Shown here: piece by piece, positions 1 through 6,189 of the stretch
How positions within the stretch are numbered: the first letter of the stretch is position 1
Layout of the letters: every line of letters begins with the position of its first letter
From: Dehalococcoidales bacterium
Lineage (GTDB): Bacteria > Chloroflexota > Dehalococcoidia > Dehalococcoidales > RBG-16-60-22
Assembly: GCA_030606585.1 (NCBI GenBank)
Contig: JAUWGD010000058.1
Location: 1-10,023 of the forward strand
Reading direction: 5' to 3'
Length of the DNA stretch: 10,023 nt
The notes under the pieces: model-generated
Database searches by the model: none
What the model was told of the DNA's origin: nothing
The model's input: the letters and a program-made list of their open reading frames with translations, nothing else
Made by a program: the position numbers and the translations under genes

Positions 1-34
1 GCTTCGTCGCTGAGGCTCCTCGCAATGACGACTT
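1..34. repeat. Edge of a dispersed REP-like repeat (GTCATTGCGAGG type)
   Basis: On the minus strand this stretch reads CGTCATTGCGAGGAGCCTCAG followed by GCGACGAAGC. This resembles a family of short palindromic intergenic repeats that I recall as common in many bacterial genomes. Only one end lies inside the window and no second copy is present here, so the call rests on recognition. It lies beyond the terminator of the surface-protein gene, a usual place for such elements. Confidence 0.45.
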
Positions 35-55
35 TGAAATATTGAAGCAATAAGA

Positions 56-84
56 GAGAGCCCCCCGAATTTCGGGGGGCTCTC
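56..84 (-). terminator. Rho-independent terminator of the surface-protein gene
   Basis: A perfect 12-bp inverted repeat (56-67 with 73-84, arms of the type GAGAGCCCCCCG) encloses a 5-nt loop, AATTT. On the minus strand it is followed by the T-rich run TCTCTTATTGCTTC. It starts 33 nt after the stop codon of the large minus-strand gene. On the plus strand no T-run follows, so it should work mainly for the minus-strand transcript. Confidence 0.88.
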
Positions 85-117
85 GGAGTATCTGGAGTAT
101 TGTCCCTTAAGTCATTC

Positions 118-3100
118 TTAGACCTGTCGTCTGGTCCTGACTATGAGGACAATTACCGCAATCACCAGTACAGCACCGATGATGATTATCGCCCAGATGT
201 AAGCAGGTGAAATTACTTCATCTGCCGGTGCGGGCGGAATCTCAACAACGGTCGCCGGTGGCGCCGCCGGGATGTTAATTACCGGAGCAGGCGTCTGCTC
301 GACCACTACCGGTGGGGCTGGAGCAGGTGCCAACTCGGCAACTATGAAGTTGGCAACGGTTGACCAGTCGCCATCAACAGGTGCGATAGCCTTGACTCTC
401 CAGAAGTAGGTCGTACCTCTGTCGAGGGCTACGCTCGGCATGATACCAGCGGCTGCCAGCTGCTCGTCTACCATGGTTGTACCGAAAGCAGGATCATCGG
501 ACAGCTGGAACTGGTACATGGTGGCGCCGGATACCGGTGTCCAGGAGAAGGCCGGGGTGGTGCTATCGATGGTGCCGCCAATCTCCGGTGAGGAGACGGT
601 CGGGACTGTAGCCGCAGTGGGCTGGATGATGAAGGTGCGGGTCTCCGAATAGGCACTGGTCGTAGGTGCGTAAGCCCTGACTCTCCAGTAGTAGGTGCGG
701 CCGGGCTGGAAGTTCGCGCCGGCAATAATCTGTGAAACTATAGGAGCACCGCTCAGAATTTCACAGGCCGGGTCGGCATCTACAGCCACGTTGCCCAGAC
801 CATCCAGGTTCACCGCCGAGGCGAATCCGTCATCGAGGGCTACCTGAAGCTCGTAGTTGGTTGCCAGCGATAACCTGGTCCAGGTGAAGTTGACGGCCTG
901 TACGTTGCCGAGTAGCGAACTGACTATCTCGATGCGTTCACCATCGGGCGGGGCATTCAGCGCAGGTCCGCTGAGAGACATGGTCTGGTCGAAGTAGAAG
1001 ACCATGGGGAAGGGAACATTCTGGAGGGCAAACAGCATGATGCTGCCGGGAGCTCCGCTGCTTACCTTCAGGGCTGAAGGTGAGTTGTTAAAGTTCCATC
1101 CAGCCTCTATGTACCTGGTTCCCCACATGGGTGGTACGTGCGTTCCGGGAACAGCCGGCATCAGTGTCTCGGTGAGGTAGACGTTGGCTGCGCCGTTCTG
1201 TAGTACGTAGAGTACGCCGTCCTTGAGTACCAGGCCGGTGTTGGTCTCAGCAGCTGCCGCGATGGGGAAGTTCATGGTCTTGAATTCGCCCATGAAGTTA
1301 GCCGGGCTGGTTGAGCAGCGCCAGACGGAGTTGTTGGCCTCGTCGCCTACGAAGATGTAGTCATCGGGACCGAGGCCGGTGGCTGCTAACTGCATGGGGC
1401 CACCGAATATGACGCCCATGGCCGCGAACCAGCTGGTGCCGCCATCGGTGGTCCAGCACACGCCGCCGGCAGTACCGCCGACGATGAGCTCGTTCTCACC
1501 GACAGTGAGCAGGGTGTTGACGACGTTAGCGCCGCCCAGTCTGGTGTTCATCGGCGGGCCCCAGACGAAGCCGGAATTGACCGACTTGAAGACGTTGATG
1601 CCGCTGCCGATGTAGATGGTCTGGGCGCTTTCCACGGCCAGGTCGGCCATCGCGGCGGGTACGGAAGCACGCATGTACCATCGCTCCAAGCCGCCGTCGG
1701 CCGAGTAGTAGAGCACCGTGCCGCCTTCGTCAGCGGCGTAAATAACGTTAGCATCGGAATCGATACCGCGCAGCATGAAGTCAGGGACGCCGGCGGCAAA
1801 AGGCACGCACAGCACCCTGGTGATGGAGAAGAAATCCATGCGGTACACGCTGGAAGTGGCGCCGTCATGGGCTGCGAGATACCACGGGTCACCGGCGGCA
1901 GTCATGTAGATGTCGTCGATGACCATCAGCGCGCTGTCAAGCTGGGAGAAGTCGTTCCAGGTATTACCGTAATCGGTTGACTTGGATATTGCCGAAGCGG
2001 TACCAATCTTGGAGCCGAAGAGATTCTCGCCGACAAACTTGACGTTGACGTTGTCGTTACCGCCACCATCGACGCCGATTCTCTTCAGAGTGCGGGCCGG
2101 CAGGAAGGTCGGTGAGGTTGCCAGCGGGTCGGCCGAGCGGAAAACGACATTGCTGAGTGAAGCGCCGGCGACAACGTTCGTGCCGTCGAAGGCAACACTG
2201 TAAATGCCGAGGCCCAGAGCGGCCGTGCCGACTATCTTTGCGGCGGGGGCGCTATCGTAGTGGCGCCAGACGCCACCCATTTCAATGCCGAGACCGGCAT
2301 CAGTGATGGTAGCGCCGACGAAGCCGATACGCAGCGTCTCATCGCCGCCGTCATAGTCCGGCAGCAGGGCGAGGTCCGCCTGGTTGACGGTAATTGACGC
2401 TGCGCCCACGGCAGAACCGGTATAAATGCTTACCGGGTATCCGGCGGCAATAGCGGTGTCCCATCTTTTGGAGTTGAAGCTGAGGATATGGTAGTCCAGA
2501 GTACCAACCAAGCCGGCTGTACCTGGGTCTGCCAGGACAGCTGCGCCCATGTAGTCGGACGGGAAGCTGCCGGAGAACTCGAAGGCTTCGACGGTGTCAT
2601 ATGCTACGACAACACCACCGATTATCGGGCCGGTGACGAAGTCAGTACCACCAGCGCCGGTAGTCAGTATGGCATTCTTCCACGCGCCCACGCCCGCGCC
2701 GTAGTTGTAGTAGTAGAGGCCGGGAAGGTTCGCGCCGGCTGTGCCGTAAGCGACGATATAACGGAAGCCGCCGGTTACCATTGGCGATATCGCTAAACCG
2801 TTAATGCCGGTGCAGGCAACCAGCGTGCCGCTCTGGATGACGCCCATCGACGTCCAGGTGGCGCCGCCGTTAATGGTGATTGCAGCGCCCGGAGTAGCAG
2901 AAGCGACAACCACGACATTCGGGTCGTCGGGGGCCATCGCCACATAGTCAATACTGGCAAGTACGCCGGCAGGCAGCCTGCCCGTGATGATGGTCCACAT
3001 CGCGCCACCCATGGTGGACTGTGACAGACCGTAAACGCCGGGGTTGACTGCGCCATCGGTGACGGCGCCGGTAAAGGTGTAGGTAACCAGAACCGTCGGG

Positions 3101-3594
3101 ACGGTGTTGGATATCGTGAATGACCCTGCGGTGGCATCATTCGGTACGCCGACGACGGCAGGCACGTTGGTGATGTCGCTGATGCCGGTGTCACCGGCCT
3201 GCAGGGTAATGGCAACCGCGGTTCCCACAATAGCAGCTGAAGGAACAACGGCGGTACCCGTGCGGGCGGCCACACCGTTCTCATTGACGTAGGTGAAGGT
3301 ATAGTTTTCGTCAAAGGTGTCACCAGCGTCCACGAAGAGTACGGTAACGACGCCCGTTATACCACCCCACGTCTGGTAAGCGGCGTACATCGTCATGCCG
3401 CTGGCATCAACGGCATAGTCCGTAACGTCACTACCGGGGTTCAGTTTCTGGAACATAGGGCTTGGTGTGTCAGCTACTTTCATTTCCCAGTTCAGCGGGT
3501 CTGCGGCGGAAACCGGCGCAGCCATAATGAGCAGGGAGGTAATGAGCATGACTATCAGCCCTATTCCCCAATATTTCTTTATTGATTTTTTCAT
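118..3594 (-). CDS. Large secreted S-layer-like protein with Asp-box repeats and C-terminal membrane anchor
   Basis: The 1158-aa product begins with a clear Sec signal peptide: MKKSIKK, then a hydrophobic core, with probable cleavage after VSA at residue 30. The body shows scattered Asp-box/BNR motifs, such as STDYGNTW near residue 540, TTDGGTSW near 715 and a weaker INGGATW near 245. These point to beta-propeller blades. Residues about 879-997 and 998-1088 look like two fibronectin-III-like domains, each with a YELQVA/YQFQLS strand and a YYWRV/YFWRV strand. A Pro/Ala/Val-rich linker (about 1089-1128), one membrane helix (about 1132-1152) and a basic RTRRQV tail follow. The expected topology is an extracellular protein anchored at its C-terminus. 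The AAGGAG at 3608-3613 lies 13 nt before the ATG, which is long but usable. Own promoter, long leader and terminator make it a single-gene unit apart from the leader ORF. An S-layer role is inference; a surface adhesin or a sialidase-like binding protein is the alternative. Confidence 0.8.
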   Translation of the reverse strand: MKKSIKKYWGIGLIVMLITSLLIMAAPVSAADPLNWEMKVADTPSPMFQKLNPGSDVTDYAVDASGMTMYAAYQTWGGITGVVTVLFVDAGDTFDENYTFTYVNENGVAARTGTAVVPSAAIVGTAVAITLQAGDTGISDITNVPAVVGVPNDATAGSFTISNTVPTVLVTYTFTGAVTDGAVNPGVYGLSQSTMGGAMWTIITGRLPAGVLASIDYVAMAPDDPNVVVVASATPGAAITINGGATWTSMGVIQSGTLVACTGINGLAISPMVTGGFRYIVAYGTAGANLPGLYYYNYGAGVGAWKNAILTTGAGGTDFVTGPIIGGVVVAYDTVEAFEFSGSFPSDYMGAAVLADPGTAGLVGTLDYHILSFNSKRWDTAIAAGYPVSIYTGSAVGAASITVNQADLALLPDYDGGDETLRIGFVGATITDAGLGIEMGGVWRHYDSAPAAKIVGTAALGLGIYSVAFDGTNVVAGASLSNVVFRSADPLATSPTFLPARTLKRIGVDGGGNDNVNVKFVGENLFGSKIGTASAISKSTDYGNTWNDFSQLDSALMVIDDIYMTAAGDPWYLAAHDGATSSVYRMDFFSITRVLCVPFAAGVPDFMLRGIDSDANVIYAADEGGTVLYYSADGGLERWYMRASVPAAMADLAVESAQTIYIGSGINVFKSVNSGFVWGPPMNTRLGGANVVNTLLTVGENELIVGGTAGGVCWTTDGGTSWFAAMGVIFGGPMQLAATGLGPDDYIFVGDEANNSVWRCSTSPANFMGEFKTMNFPIAAAAETNTGLVLKDGVLYVLQNGAANVYLTETLMPAVPGTHVPPMWGTRYIEAGWNFNNSPSALKVSSGAPGSIMLFALQNVPFPMVFYFDQTMSLSGPALNAPPDGERIEIVSSLLGNVQAVNFTWTRLSLATNYELQVALDDGFASAVNLDGLGNVAVDADPACEILSGAPIVSQIIAGANFQPGRTYYWRVRAYAPTTSAYSETRTFIIQPTAATVPTVSSPEIGGTIDSTTPAFSWTPVSGATMYQFQLSDDPAFGTTMVDEQLAAAGIMPSVALDRGTTYFWRVKAIAPVDGDWSTVANFIVAELAPAPAPPVVVEQTPAPVINIPAAPPATVVEIPPAPADEVISPAYIWAIIIIGAVLVIAVIVLIVRTRRQV

Positions 3595-3637
3595 CGACTT
3601 TTATTTTCTCCTTGTTAAGTCATTGTGTTTATTTGAA

Positions 3638-3660
3638 TATGTTATACCCCCACAAACATA
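3638..3660 (-). other. Leader hairpin between small ORF and surface-protein gene
   Basis: A 6-bp inverted repeat (TATGTT at 3638-3643, AACATA at 3655-3660) encloses an 11-nt loop that is G-rich in the mRNA (GGGGG). It lies between the stop codon of the leader ORF and the Shine-Dalgarno sequence of the surface-protein gene. The stem is AU-rich, so stability is modest. Confidence 0.35.
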
Positions 3661-3669
3661 CTTATCTTT

Positions 3670-3756
3670 TTATTTGCTTTGTTTGCGGAGATACATTTCC
3701 TTAGAAGCGGTTGTTGGAGCAGCCTGGCTCCGTCTTCCCTTGCGGGCTGAAAACAT
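3670..3756 (-). CDS. 28-aa basic leader ORF upstream of the surface-protein gene
   Basis: This 28-codon ORF starts at ATG 3756-3754 and ends in TAA. The sequence AAGGAGGTGAT at 3770-3760 complements the 3' end of 16S rRNA over 11 nt, with 7 nt between AGGAGG and the ATG. That is far stronger than the site of the large gene downstream. The product begins MFSARKGRRSQAAP and ends YLRKQSK. It has eight Arg/Lys and one Glu, no signal peptide and no hydrophobic stretch. I do not recognise the family. It lies on the same predicted transcript as the surface-protein gene, with 75 nt between its stop codon and that gene's ATG. It could be a real nucleic-acid-binding or ribosome-associated small protein, or a leader peptide that tunes expression or stability of the message. 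An earlier ATG at 3761 in another frame is only 2 nt from the Shine-Dalgarno core and is less likely. Confidence 0.6.
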   Translation of the reverse strand: MFSARKGRRSQAAPTTASKEMYLRKQSK

Positions 3757-3777
3757 CGCATCACCTCCTTCCGTAGC

Positions 3778-3795
3778 GTACCTCTAGCAAGGTAC
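3778..3795 (-). other. 5'-end hairpin of the surface-protein transcript
   Basis: GTACCT (3778-3783) and AGGTAC (3790-3795) form a perfect 6-bp stem with a 6-nt loop. The -10 box at 3806-3811 predicts transcription starting near 3799, so the hairpin would sit about 4 nt from the RNA 5' end, just before the strong ribosome-binding site. Such 5' stem-loops are known to protect long-lived mRNAs from 5'-dependent decay. The role here is inferred. Confidence 0.45.
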
Positions 3796-3805
3796 ACTCG
3801 TAATA

Positions 3806-3833
3806 ACTATAGCATATACGGGTTATTTGTCAA
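3806..3833 (-). promoter_or_regulatory. Sigma-70-type promoter of the leader ORF and surface-protein gene
   Basis: On the minus strand TTGACA (3833-3828) is followed after 16 nt by TATAGT (3811-3806). The -35 box is perfect and the -10 box matches five of six positions. The predicted start near 3799 gives a leader of about 205 nt before the surface-protein ATG. Confidence 0.75.
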
Positions 3834-3980
3834 CCCTTTCGCAGGGGAATTTACATAAATTCGGCCAAAATCGCCTGTTTTGTCGGAAATGCCCCATTTT
3901 TACTATTTAATATAACGTCGTGCCTGTTAAAAGGATAGGATAAAAATATTAAATAATTATGAAAATATCACTCATTACTA
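3834..3980. other. AT-rich intergenic stretch with an upstream palindrome
   Basis: I see no gene in this stretch between the surface-protein promoter and the repeat next to hisS. It holds one clean palindrome, GAATTTACATAAATTC at 3847-3862, with 7-bp arms and a 2-bp centre. It sits 13 bp upstream of the surface-protein -35 box, where an activator site or UP-like element could be. A weaker repeat is CAAAA/TTTTG at 3866-3882. The part from 3900 to 3975 is strongly AT-rich without further structure. Confidence 0.5.
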
Positions 3981-4101
3981 TGTCATTCTCGGGCTTCAGC
4001 CTGATTCAGCCTGAAGGCTTGACCCGAGAATCCAGGCGACCACTCCTCCACTGGATTCCCGCCCCCGTATCAAGTACGGGGCAGGCTTCGCGGGAATGAC
4101 A
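3981..4101. repeat. Structured MITE/REP-like repeat, copy 1 (downstream of hisS)
   Basis: This 121-bp element has terminal inverted repeats TGTCATTC (3981-3988) and GAATGACA (4094-4101). Inside, ATTCTCGGG pairs with CCCGAGAAT, GAATCCAG with CTGGATTC, and ATTCCCG with CGGGAAT. It can fold as one long hairpin or as two side arms. The left arm contains a direct repeat of TTCAGCCTGA. The first 55 bp (3981-4035) are identical, in inverted orientation, to 5462-5516. No transposase is encoded, so it would be a non-autonomous element. It ends 2 nt from the hisS stop codon and may act as that gene's 3' hairpin. Confidence 0.85.
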
Positions 4102-4103
4102 CT

Positions 4104-5387
4104 TTAGCTGAGCCTTGCCGCCACTTCGCCGATGGTTAAAGTCTCCTGACTGGCGTTGGCCATATCCCGCAGGGTCGCCGTGCCGTCTTTCACCTCGTCC
4201 TCCCCGATAATCACCGTGTAGCGCACCTCCAGTGAATTGGCCTGCCTCATCTGGGCTTTGAGGCTCTTACCGCCGGTGGTCGTCACGGCGCTTATGCCCG
4301 CCTCACGCAGGCCTGCCGCCAGCTTTATCGCCTCCGCCCTGGCGGCGTCACCCAGGTAAGCGATGAGCACCTGGAGTCCGGGGGTGGCGGGTACGGCAAC
4401 ACCCTCTTTCTTGAGATTTAGAATTATCCTCTCGATGCCCGCCGCGAAGCCGATTCCGGGCGTGGGCCTGCCGCCCAGCTCTTCGATGAGGTCATCGTAT
4501 CTCCCCCCTCCCCCTAAAGCACTCTGGGCGCCCCCCTCCTCATCCGGCTGAATTTCAAAGACGGTGCGGGTATAGTAGTCCAGCCCGCGTACCAGGCGGT
4601 GGTTCAGCTCGAAGGTAGTCCCCATCTGTCCCAGGTATTCCTGCACCTTGTTAAAATGCTCATCACACTCCGGGCAGAGGTATCCGGTGTTTTTGGGGGC
4701 GGATTCCGCTATCCTCTGGCATGACGGCTGTTTGCAGTCGAGAAGGCGTAGCGGATTTTTCTCCAGCCGTGTTTTACAGTCGTTACACAATTCACCGGCG
4801 TAACTGTTGTAGTAGTCCGTAAGTGCCGAGAGATAGCCGGGGCGGCATTGCCTGCAGCCGATGCTGTTAAGTTGTAATGATATCCGGGCCAGCCCCAGCG
4901 ACCTGTAAAACCGCCAGGCCATGTCGATTACCTCGGCATCGATGGCGGGGTCAGCGTCCCCGATGGCCTCGTAGCCGAACTGGTAGTGCTGGCGGTAGCG
5001 GCCCGCCTGGGGTCGGTCGTAGCGGAAGATAGGGGAGATATAGTACAGCTTGACCGGCTGGGGCAGATTCTGGAGGCCGTGCTGAATGTAGGCCCGGCAT
5101 ACCGGCGGAGTGCCCTCCGCTTTCAGAGTGAGGCTGTTGCCCCCGCGATCATCGAAGGTGTACGTCTCTTTCTGGACGATATCGGTGTACTCACCGGTAC
5201 CGCGGCGGAAAAGGCCGGTATCCTCGAATATCGGGGTATCGATGCGCCGGTACCCGTAGAGTCGGCTGATGTCGGCAGCCGCCTGCTCTACGTAACGCCA
5301 GTAGGGCTGCTCCTCCGGGAGGATATCCGATGTGCCGCGCGCTGCCTGGTACAATCTATTGTCGCCTTTCTTGAGTTCTTTAAACAC
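4104..5387 (-). CDS. hisS: Histidine-tRNA ligase (histidyl-tRNA synthetase)
   Basis: This class II aminoacyl-tRNA synthetase charges tRNA-His with histidine using ATP in the cytoplasm. The N-terminal RGTSDILPEEQ (17-27) is typical of the family. Motif 2 is FRYDRPQAGRYRQHYQFG (121-138), and the histidine-specific motifs are LVRGLDYYTRTVFE (265-278) and ALGGGGRYDDL (290-300). Motif 3 is GIGFAAGIERI (311-321), and the anticodon-binding domain covers about 338-427. The insertion domain (178-241) carries four Cys pairs (CRQC, CNDC, CKQPSC, CPEC), as in many Gram-positive-type HisRS, and probably binds zinc. Length 427 aa is normal. The start is uncertain: GTG at 5387 lies 4 nt from the upstream repeat and has only a weak GGA in front. 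TTG at 5354, with AAAGG 10 nt upstream, would give the canonical N-terminus (L)YQAARGT and 416 aa. The gene stands alone between two inverted repeat copies. Confidence 0.95.
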   Translation of the reverse strand: MFKELKKGDNRLYQAARGTSDILPEEQPYWRYVEQAAADISRLYGYRRIDTPIFEDTGLFRRGTGEYTDIVQKETYTFDDRGGNSLTLKAEGTPPVCRAYIQHGLQNLPQPVKLYYISPIFRYDRPQAGRYRQHYQFGYEAIGDADPAIDAEVIDMAWRFYRSLGLARISLQLNSIGCRQCRPGYLSALTDYYNSYAGELCNDCKTRLEKNPLRLLDCKQPSCQRIAESAPKNTGYLCPECDEHFNKVQEYLGQMGTTFELNHRLVRGLDYYTRTVFEIQPDEEGGAQSALGGGGRYDDLIEELGGRPTPGIGFAAGIERIILNLKKEGVAVPATPGLQVLIAYLGDAARAEAIKLAAGLREAGISAVTTTGGKSLKAQMRQANSLEVRYTVIIGEDEVKDGTATLRDMANASQETLTIGEVAARLS

Positions 5388-5391
5388 CTGG

Positions 5392-5516
5392 TGTCATTCC
5401 AGCCCCGTATCGGAGTACGGGGTAACCTCCAACGGGAATCCAGTCGGGGGGATGGGGGGGTCTGGATTCTCGGGTCAAGCCTTCAGGCTGAATCAGGCTG
5501 AAGCCCGAGAATGACA
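5392..5516. repeat. Structured MITE/REP-like repeat, copy 2 (upstream of hisS)
   Basis: This 125-bp element is inverted relative to copy 1. The ends are TGTCATTC (5392-5399) and GAATGACA (5509-5516). The half away from hisS (5462-5516) is identical to copy 1 over 55 bp. The half next to hisS has diverged: it has a different CCCCGTA-type hairpin (5402-5421) and a G-run in the middle. The element lies between the putative hisS promoter and the hisS start codon, so it would form most of the hisS mRNA leader. Confidence 0.85.
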
Positions 5517-5540
5517 TTACAGTTAACCTTTCTTAAGGCT

Positions 5541-5570
5541 AGAATACAGGATTGACCCTGTATTTGTAAA
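5541..5570 (-). promoter_or_regulatory. Putative hisS promoter with palindromic operator in the spacer
   Basis: On the minus strand TTTACA (5570-5565) and TATTCT (5546-5541) are 18 nt apart. The perfect 8-bp inverted repeat AATACAGG/CCTGTATT (5543-5550 and 5557-5564, 6-nt centre) fills the spacer. A protein bound there would block RNA polymerase. Predicted transcription starts near 5534 and reads through repeat copy 2 into hisS. The box scores are moderate, so the palindrome is firmer than the promoter. Confidence 0.45.
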
Positions 5571-5653
5571 GGGAAGTCTGCTTACGGGACAGGTCTTTCA
5601 CTCAAACCGATTAAGTAGTAACATGGGTCGGATAGATACCTTAGCAATCTTAG

Positions 5654-5660
5654 AAGGAGG
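5654..5660 (+). promoter_or_regulatory. Ribosome-binding site that sets the cupin start
   Basis: AAGGAGG lies 10 nt before the ATG at 5671. It identifies that ATG as the start in preference to the in-frame ATG at 5623, which has no Shine-Dalgarno sequence and would add 16 residues without family features. Confidence 0.8.
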
Positions 5661-5670
5661 ATATCTTCAG

Positions 5671-6075
5671 ATGGCTGGAAATAAGTATGATAAATATTTC
5701 GTGAAAGAACCGCTTTTATTAAAGGGCGGGTTTTTCCCGGTGGTGATAGCTAACGGCGCCAGGGACTATGAAGGGGCTGAATTCTCGTTCAGAATACACT
5801 ACATTACCGAACCGGGTGTGCTGGTAACAGAGCCCCACGCCCACGACTTCGAGCAGTTCTATTTCTTCCTCGGGGCTGACTTTTCTAATGTTAAAGAGTT
5901 TGAAGCGGAAGTGGAGTTTTCCCTGGGCGAGGAGGTGGAAAAGCACGTAATTACCGTCCCGACCACCGTCCACGTGCCCGTCGGGATGGTCCACGGCCCG
6001 CTGAACTTTAAGAAAGTGGAAAAACCCATTATCTTTATAGACACCCTGCTTTCCGCCCAGTACACCACCAGGTAG
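5671..6075 (+). CDS. Small cupin-fold protein
   Basis: The 134-aa product is a single-domain cupin of unknown substrate. The first cupin motif is EPHAHDFEQFYFFLG (54-68), with His56 and His58 and either Glu61 or Gln62 as the third metal ligand. The second motif is VPVGMVHGP (102-110), with His108. This is the usual three-His-plus-acid metal site, so a metal-dependent enzyme or small-molecule sensor is possible, but no substrate can be named. It has no signal peptide or membrane helix, so it should be cytoplasmic. It is transcribed away from hisS. The spacing to rel is 132 bp and rel has its own promoter. I could not find a convincing plus-strand promoter between 5517 and 5653. Confidence 0.75.
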   Translation: MAGNKYDKYFVKEPLLLKGGFFPVVIANGARDYEGAEFSFRIHYITEPGVLVTEPHAHDFEQFYFFLGADFSNVKEFEAEVEFSLGEEVEKHVITVPTTVHVPVGMVHGPLNFKKVEKPIIFIDTLLSAQYTTR

Positions 6076-6111
6076 CGGCCGGCTGATAATGTAAAAACCC
6101 TCGGGTATAAT

Positions 6112-6140
6112 TTTACACGCCTGAGCTTTTGGGCTATACT
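6112..6140 (+). promoter_or_regulatory. Sigma-70-type promoter of the rel-rpsT operon
   Basis: TTTACA (6112-6117) and TATACT (6135-6140) are separated by 17 nt, each one mismatch from consensus. Transcription should start near 6147. The -35 box overlaps the right arm of an inverted repeat, GTAAAA (6091-6096) and TTTTAC (6111-6116). Confidence 0.7.
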
Positions 6141-6173
6141 GAAAATATCTCTATTTATGTTATTGAAGGAAAA

Positions 6174-6189
6174 AGAACTCCCGAGTTCT
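6174..6189 (+). other. Palindrome in the rel mRNA leader
   Basis: AGAACTC-CC-GAGTTCT is a perfect inverted repeat with 7-bp arms, 18 nt before the probable rel start codon at 6208. It could form a small leader hairpin near the ribosome-binding region or serve as a DNA operator just downstream of the promoter. Confidence 0.4.

Noticed and set aside
2793..3323. 176-codon open frame on the minus strand in a different frame
   Set aside because: It lies wholly inside the surface-protein gene. The product is a Pro/Ser/Arg-rich string without family features, as expected from a shifted reading of GC-rich coding DNA.
3759..3770. Plus-strand ATCACCTCCTT resembling the 3' end of 16S rRNA
   Set aside because: No other rRNA sequence is nearby. 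It is the complement of a very strong Shine-Dalgarno sequence on the minus strand.
4986..5501. 171-codon open frame on the plus strand opposite hisS
   Set aside because: It is antisense to an unmistakable histidyl-tRNA synthetase and also crosses the repeat. No ribosome-binding site and no recognisable domain.
3981..5516. CRISPR or toxin-antitoxin interpretation of the repeats around hisS
   Set aside because: There are only two copies, inverted, about 1.3 kb apart with a housekeeping gene between. There are no regular spacers and no cas-like genes.
6076..6120. Terminator after the cupin gene
   Set aside because: The GTAAAA/TTTTAC repeat has a 14-nt loop and no GC-rich stem, and no other hairpin with a T-run follows the stop codon. 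I could not support a terminator.
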